DNA of 64,000 bases from Roseibium sediminis (GTDB lineage: Bacteria; Pseudomonadota; Alphaproteobacteria; Rhizobiales; Stappiaceae). Every line of letters begins with the position of its first letter. The first letter of the stretch is position 1. The position numbers and the translations under genes are program-made. This document shows positions 26,126 to 35,212 of the stretch, piece after piece. Where the stretch lies: positions 124,001 to 188,000 of the forward strand of contig NZ_VXDB01000009.1 of the NCBI RefSeq assembly GCF_008711325.1. Direction: 5' to 3'. Below the pieces are notes generated by a model. That model worked only from the letters and a program-made list of their open reading frames with translations, searched no databases and was not told the origin of the DNA.

Positions 26126-27750
26126 CAATTTTGGTCCTTCAGGCGGAAGCGCTGGATCTTGCCCGTGGCTGTTTTGGGAAGTGTGTCGGTGAAGATGACC
26201 GAGCGCGGATATTTGTAGGGAGCAATCGTTGCCTTCACATGGTCCTGCAGAGCCTTGACCAAGGCATCGCTTGCCTCGACACCTGCCATCAGCACGACAT
26301 GCGCCTGAACGATCGAGCCGCGATTTTCATCTGCAACGCCAATGACGGCACATTCAGCCACAGCGTCGTGAGACAACAGGGCCGCTTCCACTTCAGGTCC
26401 GGCGATGTTGTAACCGGCCGAAATGATCATGTCGTCGTTGCGGGCGGCAAAATGGAAGTAGCCGTTTTCATCGCGTACGAATGTATCGCCCGTGATGTTC
26501 CAGCCGTTCTGGACATACTCGCTCTGGCGCTCGCCGCGCAGGTATCGACATCCGGTCGGGCCACGAACGGCAAGACGACCGATTTCGCCGTCGGCAAGAT
26601 CCTCGCCATCCAGCCCGATGACCTTGGCCTCATAGCCTGACACGGGTTTACCGGTGCAAGCCGGGCGGTGGTCGCTGAACCGGTTGGAAATGAAGATGTG
26701 CAGGAGTTCGGTGGCGCCGATGCCGTCCAGCATGGGTTTGCCGGTCTTTTGCATCCACTCGTCATAGACCGGGGCAGGAAGGGTTTCGCCCGCAGACACG
26801 GCTGCACGCAGGGAGGAAAGATCCGCGCCTTCGTCCATCGCCTTCATCATCGCGCGATAGGCGGTCGGGGCGGTAAAGCAGACGGTTGCCTTGTACTTCT
26901 GAATGATCTCGATCATGTTCGGCGGCGTTGCCTGTTCCAGCAAGGTGGCGGCCGCCCCGAAGCGAAGCGGAAAGATCGCCAGCCCGCCCAGTCCGAAAGT
27001 GAAGGCAAGCGGCGGGGACCCGACAAAGACGTCATCCGGCTGAACCGAAAGGACTTCCCGTGCATAACCGTCCGCAATAATCAGAAGATCACGGTGAAAA
27101 TGCATCGTTGCCTTCGGGATACCGGTGGAACCGGACGTGAAGCCCAGAAGCGCAACATCGTCCTGAGACGTCTGGACGGCATCGAAACGAACCGGCTTTT
27201 CGAGGGCGAGGCGATCAAGCTCAGCATCATGATTGGACGTGCCGTCAAAGCCGACGACCGTATTCAGGAAGGGGCTGTCCTTGGCGCAGGCGGCCATTTC
27301 GTCCATCAGCCGCGTGTCGCACAGTGCATGTGTGATTTCGGCTTTTTCGACATACTTCTTCAGCTCGGCAGCGCGAAGCATCGGCATGGTGTTGACGACC
27401 ACAGCTCCGGCCTTCGTTGCGGCAAGCCAGCAGGCGACCATGGCAGGATTGTTCGCGGACCGGATCAGGATCCGGTTTCCCGGCTTGATGACGAGATCTT
27501 CCACCAGCGCATGGGCGAGACGGTTCGTCCAGTCAGCCAGTTCCTTGTAGGTTCGACGACGGCCATTGCCGATCAGGGCGGTGTGGTCGCCAAAGCCCTT
27601 TTCGACCATGGTGTCGGTCAGTTCGACCGCGGCATTCAGCGTGTCGGGATAGTCAAAGCCGTCGAGTCGCAACTCCGGCCAGGTGTCGAATGGCGGAAGG
27701 TTGTCGCGGGCAAATGTATCGGTATGGGCTGATGGCTTGAGCATGCTCAT
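26125..27750 (-). CDS. abmG: 2-aminobenzoate-CoA (anthranilate-CoA) ligase
   Basis: This adenylate-forming ligase of the benzoate-CoA-ligase type is predicted to convert anthranilate, ATP and CoA to 2-aminobenzoyl-CoA. The 541-residue product has the P-loop-like [15 protein letters not shown] motif, [13 protein letters not shown], the [10 protein letters not shown] motif and the C-terminal [13 protein letters not shown] lysine motif. The specificity call rests on context: it lies between tryptophan dioxygenase/kynureninase genes and an anthraniloyl-CoA monooxygenase. Benzoate or salicylate activation cannot be excluded from sequence alone. It overlaps its neighbours at both ends. Confidence 0.85.
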   Translation of the reverse strand: MSMLKPSAHTDTFARDNLPPFDTWPELRLDGFDYPDTLNAAVELTDTMVEKGFGDHTALIGNGRRRTYKELADWTNRLAHALVEDLVIKPGNRILIRSANNPAMVACWLAATKAGAVVVNTMPMLRAAELKKYVEKAEITHALCDTRLMDEMAACAKDSPFLNTVVGFDGTSNHDAELDRLALEKPVRFDAVQTSQDDVALLGFTSGSTGIPKATMHFHRDLLIIADGYAREVLSVQPDDVFVGSPPLAFTFGLGGLAIFPLRFGAAATLLEQATPPNMIEIIQKYKATVCFTAPTAYRAMMKAMDEGADLSSLRAAVSAGETLPAPVYDEWMQKTGKPMLDGIGATELLHIFISNRFSDHRPACTGKPVSGYEAKVIGLDGEDLADGEIGRLAVRGPTGCRYLRGERQSEYVQNGWNITGDTFVRDENGYFHFAARNDDMIISAGYNIAGPEVEAALLSHDAVAECAVIGVADENRGSIVQAHVVLMAGVEASDALVKALQDHVKATIAPYKYPRSVIFTDTLPKTATGKIQRFRLKDQN

Positions 27751-28910
27751 TCTCCCTCAAACGCGTTGAGCGTCTGCCTTGCTATGACGACTTTCTGAAC
27801 GTCCGTGGCACCCTCGTAGATGCGAAGGGCACGGATTTCGCGGTAGAGCTTTTCAACTGTTACGCCGGAGCGCACGCCGTCGCCGCCATGCAGCTGGACC
27901 GCCTTGTCGATGACGATCTGGGCCTGCTCGGTCGCAAAGAGCTTGGCCATGGCCGCTTCCCGCGAGACCCGCGGCGCTCCGCTGTCCTTGGTCCAGGCTG
28001 CGCGATAGACGAGCAGGGCCGCGGCATCGATGTCGAGCGCCATGTCTGCAATATGGCCTTGAACCATCTGCAGGTTATAAAGCGGCTTTTCGCGGATTTG
28101 CCGGGTTGTTACCCGGAGCAACGCCTCATCAAGAGCCCGTCTCGCAAAGCCGAGGGCAGCAGCTGCCACGGTTGAGCGAAAGACGTCCAAAACGGACATT
28201 GCTATCTTGAAGCCCGCGCCGCGCCTTCCAATCAAGGATGAGGCCGGTATCCGGCAATCGCTGAAGCGCAAGGTTGCCAGCGGATGCGGGGCGATTGTTT
28301 CCAGCCGCTCCACAACCTCCAGCCCCGGCGTGTTAGCTGGAACGATGAAGGCGGACAGGCCGCGCGCGCCGGGTTCTTCGCCGGTACGTGCAAAGACCGT
28401 ATAAACGTCGGCAATCCCGCCATTTGAAATCCATGTCTTTTCGCCGTTCAGGACGAAATGCGCGCCGTCAGCGGTCGCTGTCATGGTCGAGTTGGCGACA
28501 TCCGATCCGGACTGGGGTTCGGTCAGGGCAAAGGCGGAGATCGCCTTGCCATTGCGGGTGAGGGGAAGCCAGTCGGCTTTTTGGGACACGGAACCGAAGA
28601 GTGAAATGGCCCCTGTTCCGAGCCCCTGCATGGCAAAGGCGAAGTCGGCAAGACCATCGTGGCGAGCCAGTGTTTCGCGGATCAGGCACAGGGATCGGAC
28701 ATCCAGTGGGAAGGAGCTGGTCGGCTCCACGCCCGAATGGGTCAGGAAACCTGCGCGACCAAGCATGGCGACGAGCGTCTTGCAGGCTTCATCCGTGTTT
28801 GAATGATCAACAGACGCAAGATTTTCCGTTGCCCAGGCGTCGAGATCTTCCTGAAGCCGGCGGTGACGGTCTTCGAAGAACGGCCAGTCGAGAAAGCTTC
28901 TGTCAGCCAT
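27747..28910 (-). CDS. Acyl-CoA dehydrogenase
   Basis: This is a FAD-dependent acyl-CoA dehydrogenase of 387 residues. Visible motifs are [14 protein letters not shown] (FAD/substrate contact), [19 protein letters not shown], and the C-terminal [17 protein letters not shown], in which the Glu of IYEG is the likely catalytic base. In this operon it probably oxidises a saturated or ring-derived CoA thioester formed after anthraniloyl-CoA dearomatisation. The exact substrate is unknown. It overlaps the ligase gene by four bases and the hydratase gene by one. Confidence 0.88.
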   Translation of the reverse strand: MADRSFLDWPFFEDRHRRLQEDLDAWATENLASVDHSNTDEACKTLVAMLGRAGFLTHSGVEPTSSFPLDVRSLCLIRETLARHDGLADFAFAMQGLGTGAISLFGSVSQKADWLPLTRNGKAISAFALTEPQSGSDVANSTMTATADGAHFVLNGEKTWISNGGIADVYTVFARTGEEPGARGLSAFIVPANTPGLEVVERLETIAPHPLATLRFSDCRIPASSLIGRRGAGFKIAMSVLDVFRSTVAAAALGFARRALDEALLRVTTRQIREKPLYNLQMVQGHIADMALDIDAAALLVYRAAWTKDSGAPRVSREAAMAKLFATEQAQIVIDKAVQLHGGDGVRSGVTVEKLYREIRALRIYEGATDVQKVVIARQTLNAFEGE

Positions 28911-29716
28911 CAGTTGCCCTCGAAAACCGGTTTCTGCTTGGCGACAAAGGCTTCGTATGCCCTGTTGAAGTCCTCTGTCTGCATGCAGATGGCCTGCGCC
29001 TGTGCTTCGGCCTCAATCGCCTGTTCAAGCGACATTGACCATTCCTGATTGAGCATGGTCTTGGTCATCATGTTGGCAAAGGCCGGGCCTTCGGAAATGC
29101 GAAGTGCAAGTTCTGTGGCAACGCCTTCCAGTTCGCCGGCTTCCACCATCCGGTTGAAAAAGCCCCAGTTCAAGCCTTCCGTGGCGGACATGGACCGGCC
29201 CAGATAAAGCAGTTCGGCAGCGCGGCCCTGACCGATGATACGCGGGAGGATGGCACAGGCTCCCATGTCGCAGCCGGCAAGGCCGACGCGATTGAACAGG
29301 AACGCCACCTTGGCATCGGGCGCGGCGATGCGCAGGTCCGAGGCCATGGCAATGATCGCACCGGCACCGGCACACACACCCTCGACGGCGGCGATGATCG
29401 GCTTGCCGCAATTGATCATGGCTTTCACCAAGTCGCCGGTCATGCGCGTGAAGCGAAGAAGTTCCTTGGTGTTCATCTTCACCAGCGGCCCGATAATATC
29501 GTGCACATCTCCGCCGGAGCAGAAGTTGCCGCCGTTGGGGCCGAACACCACGACCTTTACGTCATCGGCATAGTGCAGGTCGCGAAACCAGTCGCGCAGC
29601 TCCGCATAGCTGTCGAAAGTCAGCGGGTTTTTCCGCTCGGGGCGGTTGAGGGAAATCCTCGCAATGCCGCCGGAAATCTCGCAATTGAAATGCTTTACAT
29701 CAGAACGCATGGTCAT
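28910..29716 (-). CDS. Enoyl-CoA hydratase/isomerase family protein
   Basis: This is a crotonase-fold protein of 268 residues. It has an oxyanion-hole segment [19 protein letters not shown] and the second segment [19 protein letters not shown]. At the position of the usual catalytic Glu/Asp the sequence reads [19 protein letters not shown]. It probably hydrates, isomerises or opens a ring CoA intermediate in the 2-aminobenzoyl-CoA route. The start at 29716 overlaps the MarR stop; an ATG two codons later is also possible. Confidence 0.85.
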   Translation of the reverse strand: MTMRSDVKHFNCEISGGIARISLNRPERKNPLTFDSYAELRDWFRDLHYADDVKVVVFGPNGGNFCSGGDVHDIIGPLVKMNTKELLRFTRMTGDLVKAMINCGKPIIAAVEGVCAGAGAIIAMASDLRIAAPDAKVAFLFNRVGLAGCDMGACAILPRIIGQGRAAELLYLGRSMSATEGLNWGFFNRMVEAGELEGVATELALRISEGPAFANMMTKTMLNQEWSMSLEQAIEAEAQAQAICMQTEDFNRAYEAFVAKQKPVFEGN

Positions 29717-30183
29717 CCCCGTTTGCCCTCAAGCTTTTCGGTGAGTGTATCGAGCCGCTTGATCATGCCGAGCGTGTCGTCCTCGGTCAGGTCTGCCAGC
29801 AGCGAGTCAATCCAGGATTCGTGAGCGGCCGCATGTTCGGCAAAGGTGGTGCGACCATTGTCCGTCAGCTTGACCAGCGAAGCACGACGGTCGCCGGGAA
29901 CAGCGGTGCGCTCGGCGAGACCTTCCTGCGCCAGCCGGTCGACGATGCCGGTGATATTGCCGTTCGATACGCGCAACAGCTCCGAAATCTCGCTCATCTT
30001 GAGGCCGTCCGGATAGCGATAGAGCGAGGACATCACGTCGAAGCGGGGCAGGGTAGAGCTGAACTCCTCCCGCAGCTTGCGCCGCAATTCGTCTTCAATC
30101 CGGCTGCTGGCCTTGAGCAGCTTCAGCCACAGGCGCAAGCGGGTTTTGGAGAGCGCGTCTTTTTCCGAAGTCGGCTTGTCCAT
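29713..30183 (-). CDS. MarR family transcriptional regulator
   Basis: This winged-helix regulator of 156 residues contains the MarR core ([44 protein letters not shown], with [13 protein letters not shown] as the wing). It lies inside the operon, two bases after the dehydrogenase stop and overlapping the hydratase gene. Its likely ligand is an aromatic CoA ester or acid of the pathway, as for BadR/FerR-type MarR proteins, and its likely target is the palindromic region at 33272-33306. A GGAGGAGAG site fixes the start. Confidence 0.9.
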   Translation of the reverse strand: MDKPTSEKDALSKTRLRLWLKLLKASSRIEDELRRKLREEFSSTLPRFDVMSSLYRYPDGLKMSEISELLRVSNGNITGIVDRLAQEGLAERTAVPGDRRASLVKLTDNGRTTFAEHAAAHESWIDSLLADLTEDDTLGMIKRLDTLTEKLEGKRG

Positions 30184-30185
30184 GA

Positions 30186-30926
30186 TCAAATCTCTCCTCC
30201 GGACAGGGAAAGGGTGTGGCCGTTGACCGAGCGGGCTGCGTCCGAACAAAGCCACAAGGCTGTTCCGGCAACTTCGTCGGTCTGGATGAACCGGTTCTGC
30301 GGGTTGTTCTTCTTCAAGGCAGCTTCCGCGTATTCAGGGCTCATTCCGGTTTTAGAAACGATGTTTTGAACCGACCGCTCCAGCATCGGTGTTTCGATGA
30401 AGCCGGGGCATATGGCGTTGGCGGTAATGCCGCTGGTGCCGAGTTCCAGCGCCAGTGCGCGGGTGAGACCGACGACGCCATGCTTTGCAGCCACATATCC
30501 GGAGACATAAGGATAGCCCTTCAGGCCCGCCGTGGACGCGACAGCGATGAGGCGGCCCCAGCCATTTTGCTTCATGTCTGCCAGCGCGGCTTTCCACAGC
30601 GTGAACACGCCGACAAGATTGACCGACAGCATGGAGTTCAGATCATCTGCCGTCATCTTTGCGAAGGGAACGCTCTCTGCAGCCCCGGCATTGGCGATGG
30701 CAATGTGAACGGGGCCGCGTTTTTCGCGGGCTCTTTGCAGTGCCTGTTCCACCTGCGTGGCATCCGTCACGTCGCAGGTTTCATAGGGCAGGCCTTGCGC
30801 CTTCAGTCGGGTCTCATTGCGGCCGAGAATGGTGACACGTGCGCCGGATTGCGCGAACTCGCGCGCGATCTCGGCGCCAACACCTGATCCTCCTCCGGAA
30901 ATGACAACGTGCTTGTCGGCGACCAT
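30186..30926 (-). CDS. Short-chain dehydrogenase/reductase (probable 3-hydroxyacyl-CoA type)
   Basis: This is a classical SDR of 246 residues with an N-terminal Rossmann fold (VVISGGGSGVGAEIAREF), the NAG motif (IANAGAAES) and the catalytic YxxxK (SGYVAAKHGVVGLT) after a Ser in AVASTAGL. In this operon it likely oxidises a hydroxyacyl-CoA or reduces a ring oxo-CoA intermediate of anthraniloyl-CoA degradation. It overlaps the monooxygenase stop by one base. Confidence 0.88.
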   Translation of the reverse strand: MVADKHVVISGGGSGVGAEIAREFAQSGARVTILGRNETRLKAQGLPYETCDVTDATQVEQALQRAREKRGPVHIAIANAGAAESVPFAKMTADDLNSMLSVNLVGVFTLWKAALADMKQNGWGRLIAVASTAGLKGYPYVSGYVAAKHGVVGLTRALALELGTSGITANAICPGFIETPMLERSVQNIVSKTGMSPEYAEAALKKNNPQNRFIQTDEVAGTALWLCSDAARSVNGHTLSLSGGEI

Positions 30927-33223
30927 CAGACCTTCACCACCGTTTCGGCTTCGCGGTCAGCAAGGCGCCATGCCTGATCCCGACCTGCCATGTAGGGCAG
31001 CGGCCAGCTTTCGTGACGATCTCCGATCTTGGCTCCCTCGTGCATGGTCCAATAGGGATTTGCAAGGTGAGGGCGGCCCACGCACACAAGGTCCGCACGG
31101 CCAGCCATCAGGATCGAGTTGGCGTGGTCTGCCTCATAGATGTTGCCGACGGCCATTGTCTTGATCCGGGCTTCGTTGCGAATGCGATCGGAGAACGGCG
31201 TCTGGAACATGCGGCCATAGACGGGCTTCGCCTTGATCGTCGTCTGACCCGCTGACACGTCGATGATGTCTGCCCCGGCAGCCTCGAAAAGTTCCGCAAT
31301 TCGAACCGCTTCATCCGGGGTTACACCCTCGTCGCCAACCCAGTCATTGGCCGAGATGCGGACCGACATCGGCTTGTGTGACGGCCAGGCGGCCCGCATG
31401 GCCTCGAACACTTCCAGCGGATAGCGCATGCGGTTTTCGAGCGATCCGCCGTATTCGTCGTTACGGGTGTTGGAAACCGGCGTGATAAAGGAGGAAATCA
31501 GGTAGCCATGGGCTGCGTGCAGCTCGATCATGTCGAAACCGGCGCGGTCGGCCATTTCGGCAGATGCCACGAACTGCGCCTTGATTGTATCCATCTCGGC
31601 TCTTGAAAGTTCGTGCGGCACGGCATTGTCGGAAGACCACGCAATCGGCGAGGCGGAGACGAGATCCCAGTTTCCGTCGGCCAGGGGTTTGTCCATGCCT
31701 TCCCAGCCGATATTGGTGGAGCCCTTGCGACCGGAATGGCCGATCTGGCAGCAGATCCGCGCATCGGTTTCCGCATGGACGAAATCTGTCAGGCGTTTCC
31801 ACGCGGCCTCGTGTTCAGTAGCATAAAGCCCCGGACAGCCCGGCGTGATGCGACCGGTTGGCGAAACGCAGGTCATTTCCGTATAGACGAGACCCGCACC
31901 GCCCTTTGCCCGTTCGCCGTAGTGGATCAAATGCCAGTCCGTCGGGCACCCGTCGACCGCCTTGTACTGGGCCATGGGAGAGACCACAATGCGGTTCTTC
32001 AGCTCCATGTCACGCAGCTTGAAGGGGGCGAACATCGGCGCTCTGGTTGGCCCGTTGGTCGGTGCTCCCGCCGTTTCCTGAAACCACTTTTCTGCCGAAG
32101 ACAGCCAGATGGGATCGCGCAGGCGCAGGTTTTCGTGACTGATGCGCTGCGAGCGGGTGAGCAGCGAATAGTTGAATTGCACCGGATCGAGATCGAGATA
32201 ACGCTCGACTTCCTCAAACCACTCCAGAGAGTTGCGAGCCGCTGATTGCAGACGCAGCACTTCCAGACGCCGCTCTTCCTGATAGCGCTCGAAGGCAGCT
32301 TCCAGCGTCGCTTCGGAATGAAGGTAATCGGCAAGGGCGATGGCGCTGTCGAAGGCGAGACGCGAGCCTGAGCCGATGGAAAAATGCGCGGTCGCCGACG
32401 CATCCCCCAGCAGCACGACATTCTCGTGATACCAGCGCTGGCAGAGAACACGCGGAAAGTTCATCCATACAGCAGAGCCGCGAAGATGCGCGGCGTTGGA
32501 CATCAGCGCATGGCCACCAAGGTGGTTGGCAAAGACCTTTTCGCAGGTGGCGATGGTCTCTTCCTTGGACATGGTCTCAAAGCCGACCTTGTCCCAGGTT
32601 TCCTGAGAGCATTCCACGATGAACGTCGCCGTATCGGCGTCGAACTGGTAGACATGCGCCCAGATCCAGCCGTGCTCGGTCTTTTCAAAGATGAAGGTGA
32701 AGGCGTCGTCGAATTTCTGGTGCGTGCCGAGCCAGACGAACTTGCACTTGCGCACATCGACTTCCGGCTTGAAATGCTCCGCGTAGTGCGAGCGAACACG
32801 CGAGTTGATGCCATCGCAGGCAATCACGAGATCGTAGTCGGCGCGGTAGGCTTCCACGTCTTCAAATTCTGTCTCGAAGCGCAGGTCGACACCCAGTTCG
32901 CGGGCGCGTTCCTGCAGGAGAATCAGCATCTGCTTGCGGCCGATGCCGGCAAAGCCATGCCCGCCGGAAACCGTGCGCACGCCGTTATGCACCACCGCGA
33001 TATCGTCCCAATAGGCGAAATGGCTGCGAATGGCCTCGGCGCTTTTCGGATCGTTTTTCTGCAGGTTTTCCAAGGCGTCGTCGGAGAGGACAACCCCCCA
33101 GCCAAATGTGTCATTGGCCCGGTTGCGCTCGATCACGACAATCTCGTGGTTCGGATCGCGCAGCTTCATGGAAATTGCAAAATAGAGACCGGCAGGGCCT
33201 CCACCCAAACAGGCAATGCGCAT
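30926..33223 (-). CDS. abmA: Anthraniloyl-CoA monooxygenase/reductase (2-aminobenzoyl-CoA type)
   Basis: This 765-residue two-domain flavoenzyme matches the design of 2-aminobenzoyl-CoA monooxygenase/reductase. It has an N-terminal aromatic hydroxylase half (FAD motif [50 protein letters not shown]). The C-terminal half is an old-yellow-enzyme/FMN reductase ([47 protein letters not shown]). The known reaction uses O2 and NADH to hydroxylate and reduce the ring of the CoA ester, breaking aromaticity without ring-cleavage dioxygenase. The start at 33223 has AGAGGAG upstream; the frame stays open to 33646 over the divergent hydrolase gene. It is the first gene of the operon. Salicyl-CoA 5-hydroxylase is the main alternative for the first half, but the fused reductase argues against it. 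Confidence 0.9.
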   Translation of the reverse strand: MRIACLGGGPAGLYFAISMKLRDPNHEIVVIERNRANDTFGWGVVLSDDALENLQKNDPKSAEAIRSHFAYWDDIAVVHNGVRTVSGGHGFAGIGRKQMLILLQERARELGVDLRFETEFEDVEAYRADYDLVIACDGINSRVRSHYAEHFKPEVDVRKCKFVWLGTHQKFDDAFTFIFEKTEHGWIWAHVYQFDADTATFIVECSQETWDKVGFETMSKEETIATCEKVFANHLGGHALMSNAAHLRGSAVWMNFPRVLCQRWYHENVVLLGDASATAHFSIGSGSRLAFDSAIALADYLHSEATLEAAFERYQEERRLEVLRLQSAARNSLEWFEEVERYLDLDPVQFNYSLLTRSQRISHENLRLRDPIWLSSAEKWFQETAGAPTNGPTRAPMFAPFKLRDMELKNRIVVSPMAQYKAVDGCPTDWHLIHYGERAKGGAGLVYTEMTCVSPTGRITPGCPGLYATEHEAAWKRLTDFVHAETDARICCQIGHSGRKGSTNIGWEGMDKPLADGNWDLVSASPIAWSSDNAVPHELSRAEMDTIKAQFVASAEMADRAGFDMIELHAAHGYLISSFITPVSNTRNDEYGGSLENRMRYPLEVFEAMRAAWPSHKPMSVRISANDWVGDEGVTPDEAVRIAELFEAAGADIIDVSAGQTTIKAKPVYGRMFQTPFSDRIRNEARIKTMAVGNIYEADHANSILMAGRADLVCVGRPHLANPYWTMHEGAKIGDRHESWPLPYMAGRDQAWRLADREAETVVKV

Positions 33224-33271
33224 GGTCCGTTCTCCTCTTGGTCGATTTTCCCTTGAGACCATGATCAGTGT

Positions 33272-33306
33272 ATATTTCATATTTAAATGTTTCAAGATTG
33301 AAATAT
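33272..33306. promoter_or_regulatory. Palindromic operator region between abmA and the formamidase gene
   Basis: This AT-rich stretch in the 135-base divergent gap contains TTTCAA-GA-TTGAAA (33290-33303) and a wider pair ATATTTCA (33272-33279) / TGAAATAT (33299-33306). Such symmetric AT-rich sites suit the MarR regulator encoded in the operon and would control both divergent units. Confidence 0.5.
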
Positions 33307-33358
33307 CGCAACTGCGCGCATAATCTCCTATCCCTGTGCAAAGCGTGAGGGAGGAACC

Positions 33359-34177
33359 ATGACCGACGCGACCGGAATTGACTGGGAAGATGCCTTCGCC
33401 AATGGCGCCTATATCGAAAATGCCATGGCGTACCCGGATCGCTGGGCCGCTCTGGCCGAGGCTTTCCGAATGGCGCATCCGCAAAAGGAACTGGATGTTT
33501 CCTATGGTCTTCATGCACGCAATCGGCTGGATCTCTTTTATCCGCAGGGTGATCCGAAGGGTCTCGCCGTGTTCGTCCATGGCGGTTACTGGCTGAAATT
33601 TGACAAATCCTGGTGGTCGCATCTGGCAACGGGCGCATTGGCTCACGGGTGGGCGGTTGCCTTGCCTTCATATGTGTTGGCGCCCGAGGCACGCATTTCC
33701 GACATGACCAGCCAGATCGGGGCGGCAATTGAAAAAGCTGCCAGCCTCGTCAAGGGATCAATTCACATATCCGGCCATTCTGCCGGCGGTCATCTGGTCA
33801 GCCGCATGGCGTCGTCAACGCCACCGCTTTCGCCGGATGTCTTGCAGCGGCTGAAGCGTGTCGTGTCCATCAGCGGTCTGCATCATCTGGAGCCGCTGCA
33901 ATTCACCGACATGAACAAGGATCTGCGCCTTGATGGTGATGAAGCGCGCGCTGAAAGCGCCGCGCTCCTTGATCCGGTTGCGGGTGTTGAAACCATCTGC
34001 TGGGTAGGCGCACAGGAGCGCCCCGAATTCTTGCGCCAGAACCGGCTTCTGGAAGAACGCTGGTCACGAAAAGGCGCAACCATTTCCGCTGTCTATGATC
34101 CCGGAAAGCACCATTTCAATGTTATCGACGGACTGGCTGATCCGGACAGCGCATTGACACGGGCATTTGTGGGGTGA
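33359..34177 (+). CDS. Alpha/beta hydrolase, probable kynurenine formamidase
   Basis: The predicted role is hydrolysis of N-formylkynurenine to kynurenine and formate, the step between the tryptophan dioxygenase and kynureninase encoded nearby. The 272-residue protein has the AFMID-type oxyanion motif [10 protein letters not shown], the nucleophile elbow [13 protein letters not shown] and a C-terminal catalytic His in [10 protein letters not shown]. This is the alpha/beta-hydrolase formamidase type, unlike the metal-dependent KynB of many bacteria. GGGAGG precedes the start. It is divergent from the catabolic operon and shares its control region. Confidence 0.8.
   Translation: MTDATGIDWEDAFANGAYIENAMAYPDRWAALAEAFRMAHPQKELDVSYGLHARNRLDLFYPQGDPKGLAVFVHGGYWLKFDKSWWSHLATGALAHGWAVALPSYVLAPEARISDMTSQIGAAIEKAASLVKGSIHISGHSAGGHLVSRMASSTPPLSPDVLQRLKRVVSISGLHHLEPLQFTDMNKDLRLDGDEARAESAALLDPVAGVETICWVGAQERPEFLRQNRLLEERWSRKGATISAVYDPGKHHFNVIDGLADPDSALTRAFVG
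33719..33742 (+). repeat. 24-bp exact direct repeat, copy 1 (inside the formamidase gene)
   Basis: This segment, starting GGGGCGGCAATTGAAAAAGC, recurs identically at 35021-35044 in non-coding DNA beyond the immunity-like gene. Here it codes for part of the sequence GAAIEKAA. Confidence 0.8.
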
Positions 34178-34337
34178 CGTAGCTGCCTACTGTCAAAACT
34201 TGCAATCTTTAGGGTTTGGTAAATTGAAATTTGTTTTAACTGCCTCTGGCAAATAACTATGTCGCAGGCAAGGGGCGGGATTCTTCTTGCTTGTTTGATT
34301 TAACATTTTTGATTTTGTTCCAGAAAGCAAGAAGCAC

Positions 34338-34988
34338 GTGGCAGTTTATGGAATTTTCTATGATAGGATCGGCGATCCAACGTTGGGTGAAGAAACATTT
34401 GCTGACGAAGTTTTGGATGGAGATTTCAAAAGCGCCTTTCCAGTTGGGGTAGAGTTTGATCCGAGTGTCAAGGCTGCCTTCGCAAGCGATGGCGGTCTGA
34501 TACAGCAAGATGCACAATATCAAGGTTTGCCCGTAGATATGTCAGGATTACCTAAACGTGTCCGGTTGGGGGGCGCGCACAAGTTTCCGCTTCCTGACCT
34601 TCTAAAAGCAACGGGGCATTTTCTAGTCAGCGAAAAGTTGCGGGATGCGATTGAGGTGCTTGAGCCTGACGTTCATCAGTTCCAGCCTGTTGAACTGATC
34701 TGGCAAGACGGCAGTCCTGTGGCCACCTATTTCTGGTTTAATGTCTGCAATCGCCGGGATGCAATGGACCGCGAACACACAACATATTCCTTTAATGATC
34801 GCATCAAGATTTGGAATTTAGCTTCGAATGGCAAGTTCGTAGTGAATACTTCACAGTCCAACGGAGCTCACGTTTGGGTGGATAGCAGACTGACCAACCG
34901 AACCATTTTTGTTTCAGAGAGTTTTAAGGACGCAATGACGGCGGCCGGTATTACCGGGATTGGTTATAGCGAATACCAAACCGTCTGA
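34338..34988 (+). CDS. Imm11/DUF1629-like putative immunity protein
   Basis: The 216-residue protein resembles the Imm11 (MXAN_0049/DUF1629) family seen beside polymorphic toxins. It has the pattern HFLVSEKLRDAIE, FQPVELIWQDG, YFWFNVCNRRDAMD and a terminal FVSESFKDAMTAAGITGI block. It starts with GTG at 34338 behind a weak AAGAAG site. Its composition is clearly more AT-rich than the flanking genes and the preceding 160 bases are AT-rich as well, which suggests acquisition by transfer. No toxin gene lies next to it, so it would be an orphan immunity gene; a toxin-independent role is equally possible. Confidence 0.65.
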   Translation: MAVYGIFYDRIGDPTLGEETFADEVLDGDFKSAFPVGVEFDPSVKAAFASDGGLIQQDAQYQGLPVDMSGLPKRVRLGGAHKFPLPDLLKATGHFLVSEKLRDAIEVLEPDVHQFQPVELIWQDGSPVATYFWFNVCNRRDAMDREHTTYSFNDRIKIWNLASNGKFVVNTSQSNGAHVWVDSRLTNRTIFVSESFKDAMTAAGITGIGYSEYQTV

Positions 34989-35020
34989 GTGAAGTGACGG
35001 CCTTTGGCGCAGAGGTTTGT

Positions 35021-35044
35021 GGGGCGGCAATTGAAAAAGCTGCC
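35021..35044 (+). repeat. 24-bp exact direct repeat, copy 2 (intergenic)
   Basis: This is identical to 33719-33742 inside the formamidase gene. The pair brackets the 3' part of that gene and the immunity-like gene and may be a scar of the event that inserted the latter. Confidence 0.8.
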
Positions 35045-35079
35045 CTGAAGTTGATGACAAACTCATGCCCCTCAGCCGT

Positions 35080-35150
35080 CATCCTCGGTCTTGTGCCGAG
35101 GATCTAATGAATTCAGAGGTTTGCAGATGCTCGGGACAGGCCCGAGCATG
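35080..35150. repeat. Intergenic palindromic repeat, second family member
   Basis: Two perfect stems lie in tandem: ATCCTCGG/CCGAGGAT (35081-35088 and 35096-35103) and ATGCTCGGG/CCCGAGCAT (35127-35135 and 35141-35149). The first stem plus TAATGAATTCAGAG resembles the left arm and continuation of the repeat at 15297 (CCAATGAATTCCAGAG). It lies 3' of both flanking genes. Confidence 0.65.
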
Positions 35151-35187
35151 ACGAAAGCAGAAACATCCAACATTGTCAGCAGTCTCA

Positions 35188-35206
35188 GGGCAGCAAAAAG
35201 CTGCCC
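35188..35206 (-). terminator. Hairpin at the 3' end of the sulfatase operon
   Basis: GGGCAGC (35188-35194) pairs with GCTGCCC (35200-35206), 7 bases past the sulfatase stop on the minus strand, with an all-T loop in that strand. No T-run follows the stem, so efficiency is uncertain. Confidence 0.5.
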
Positions 35207-35212
35207 CAAATT

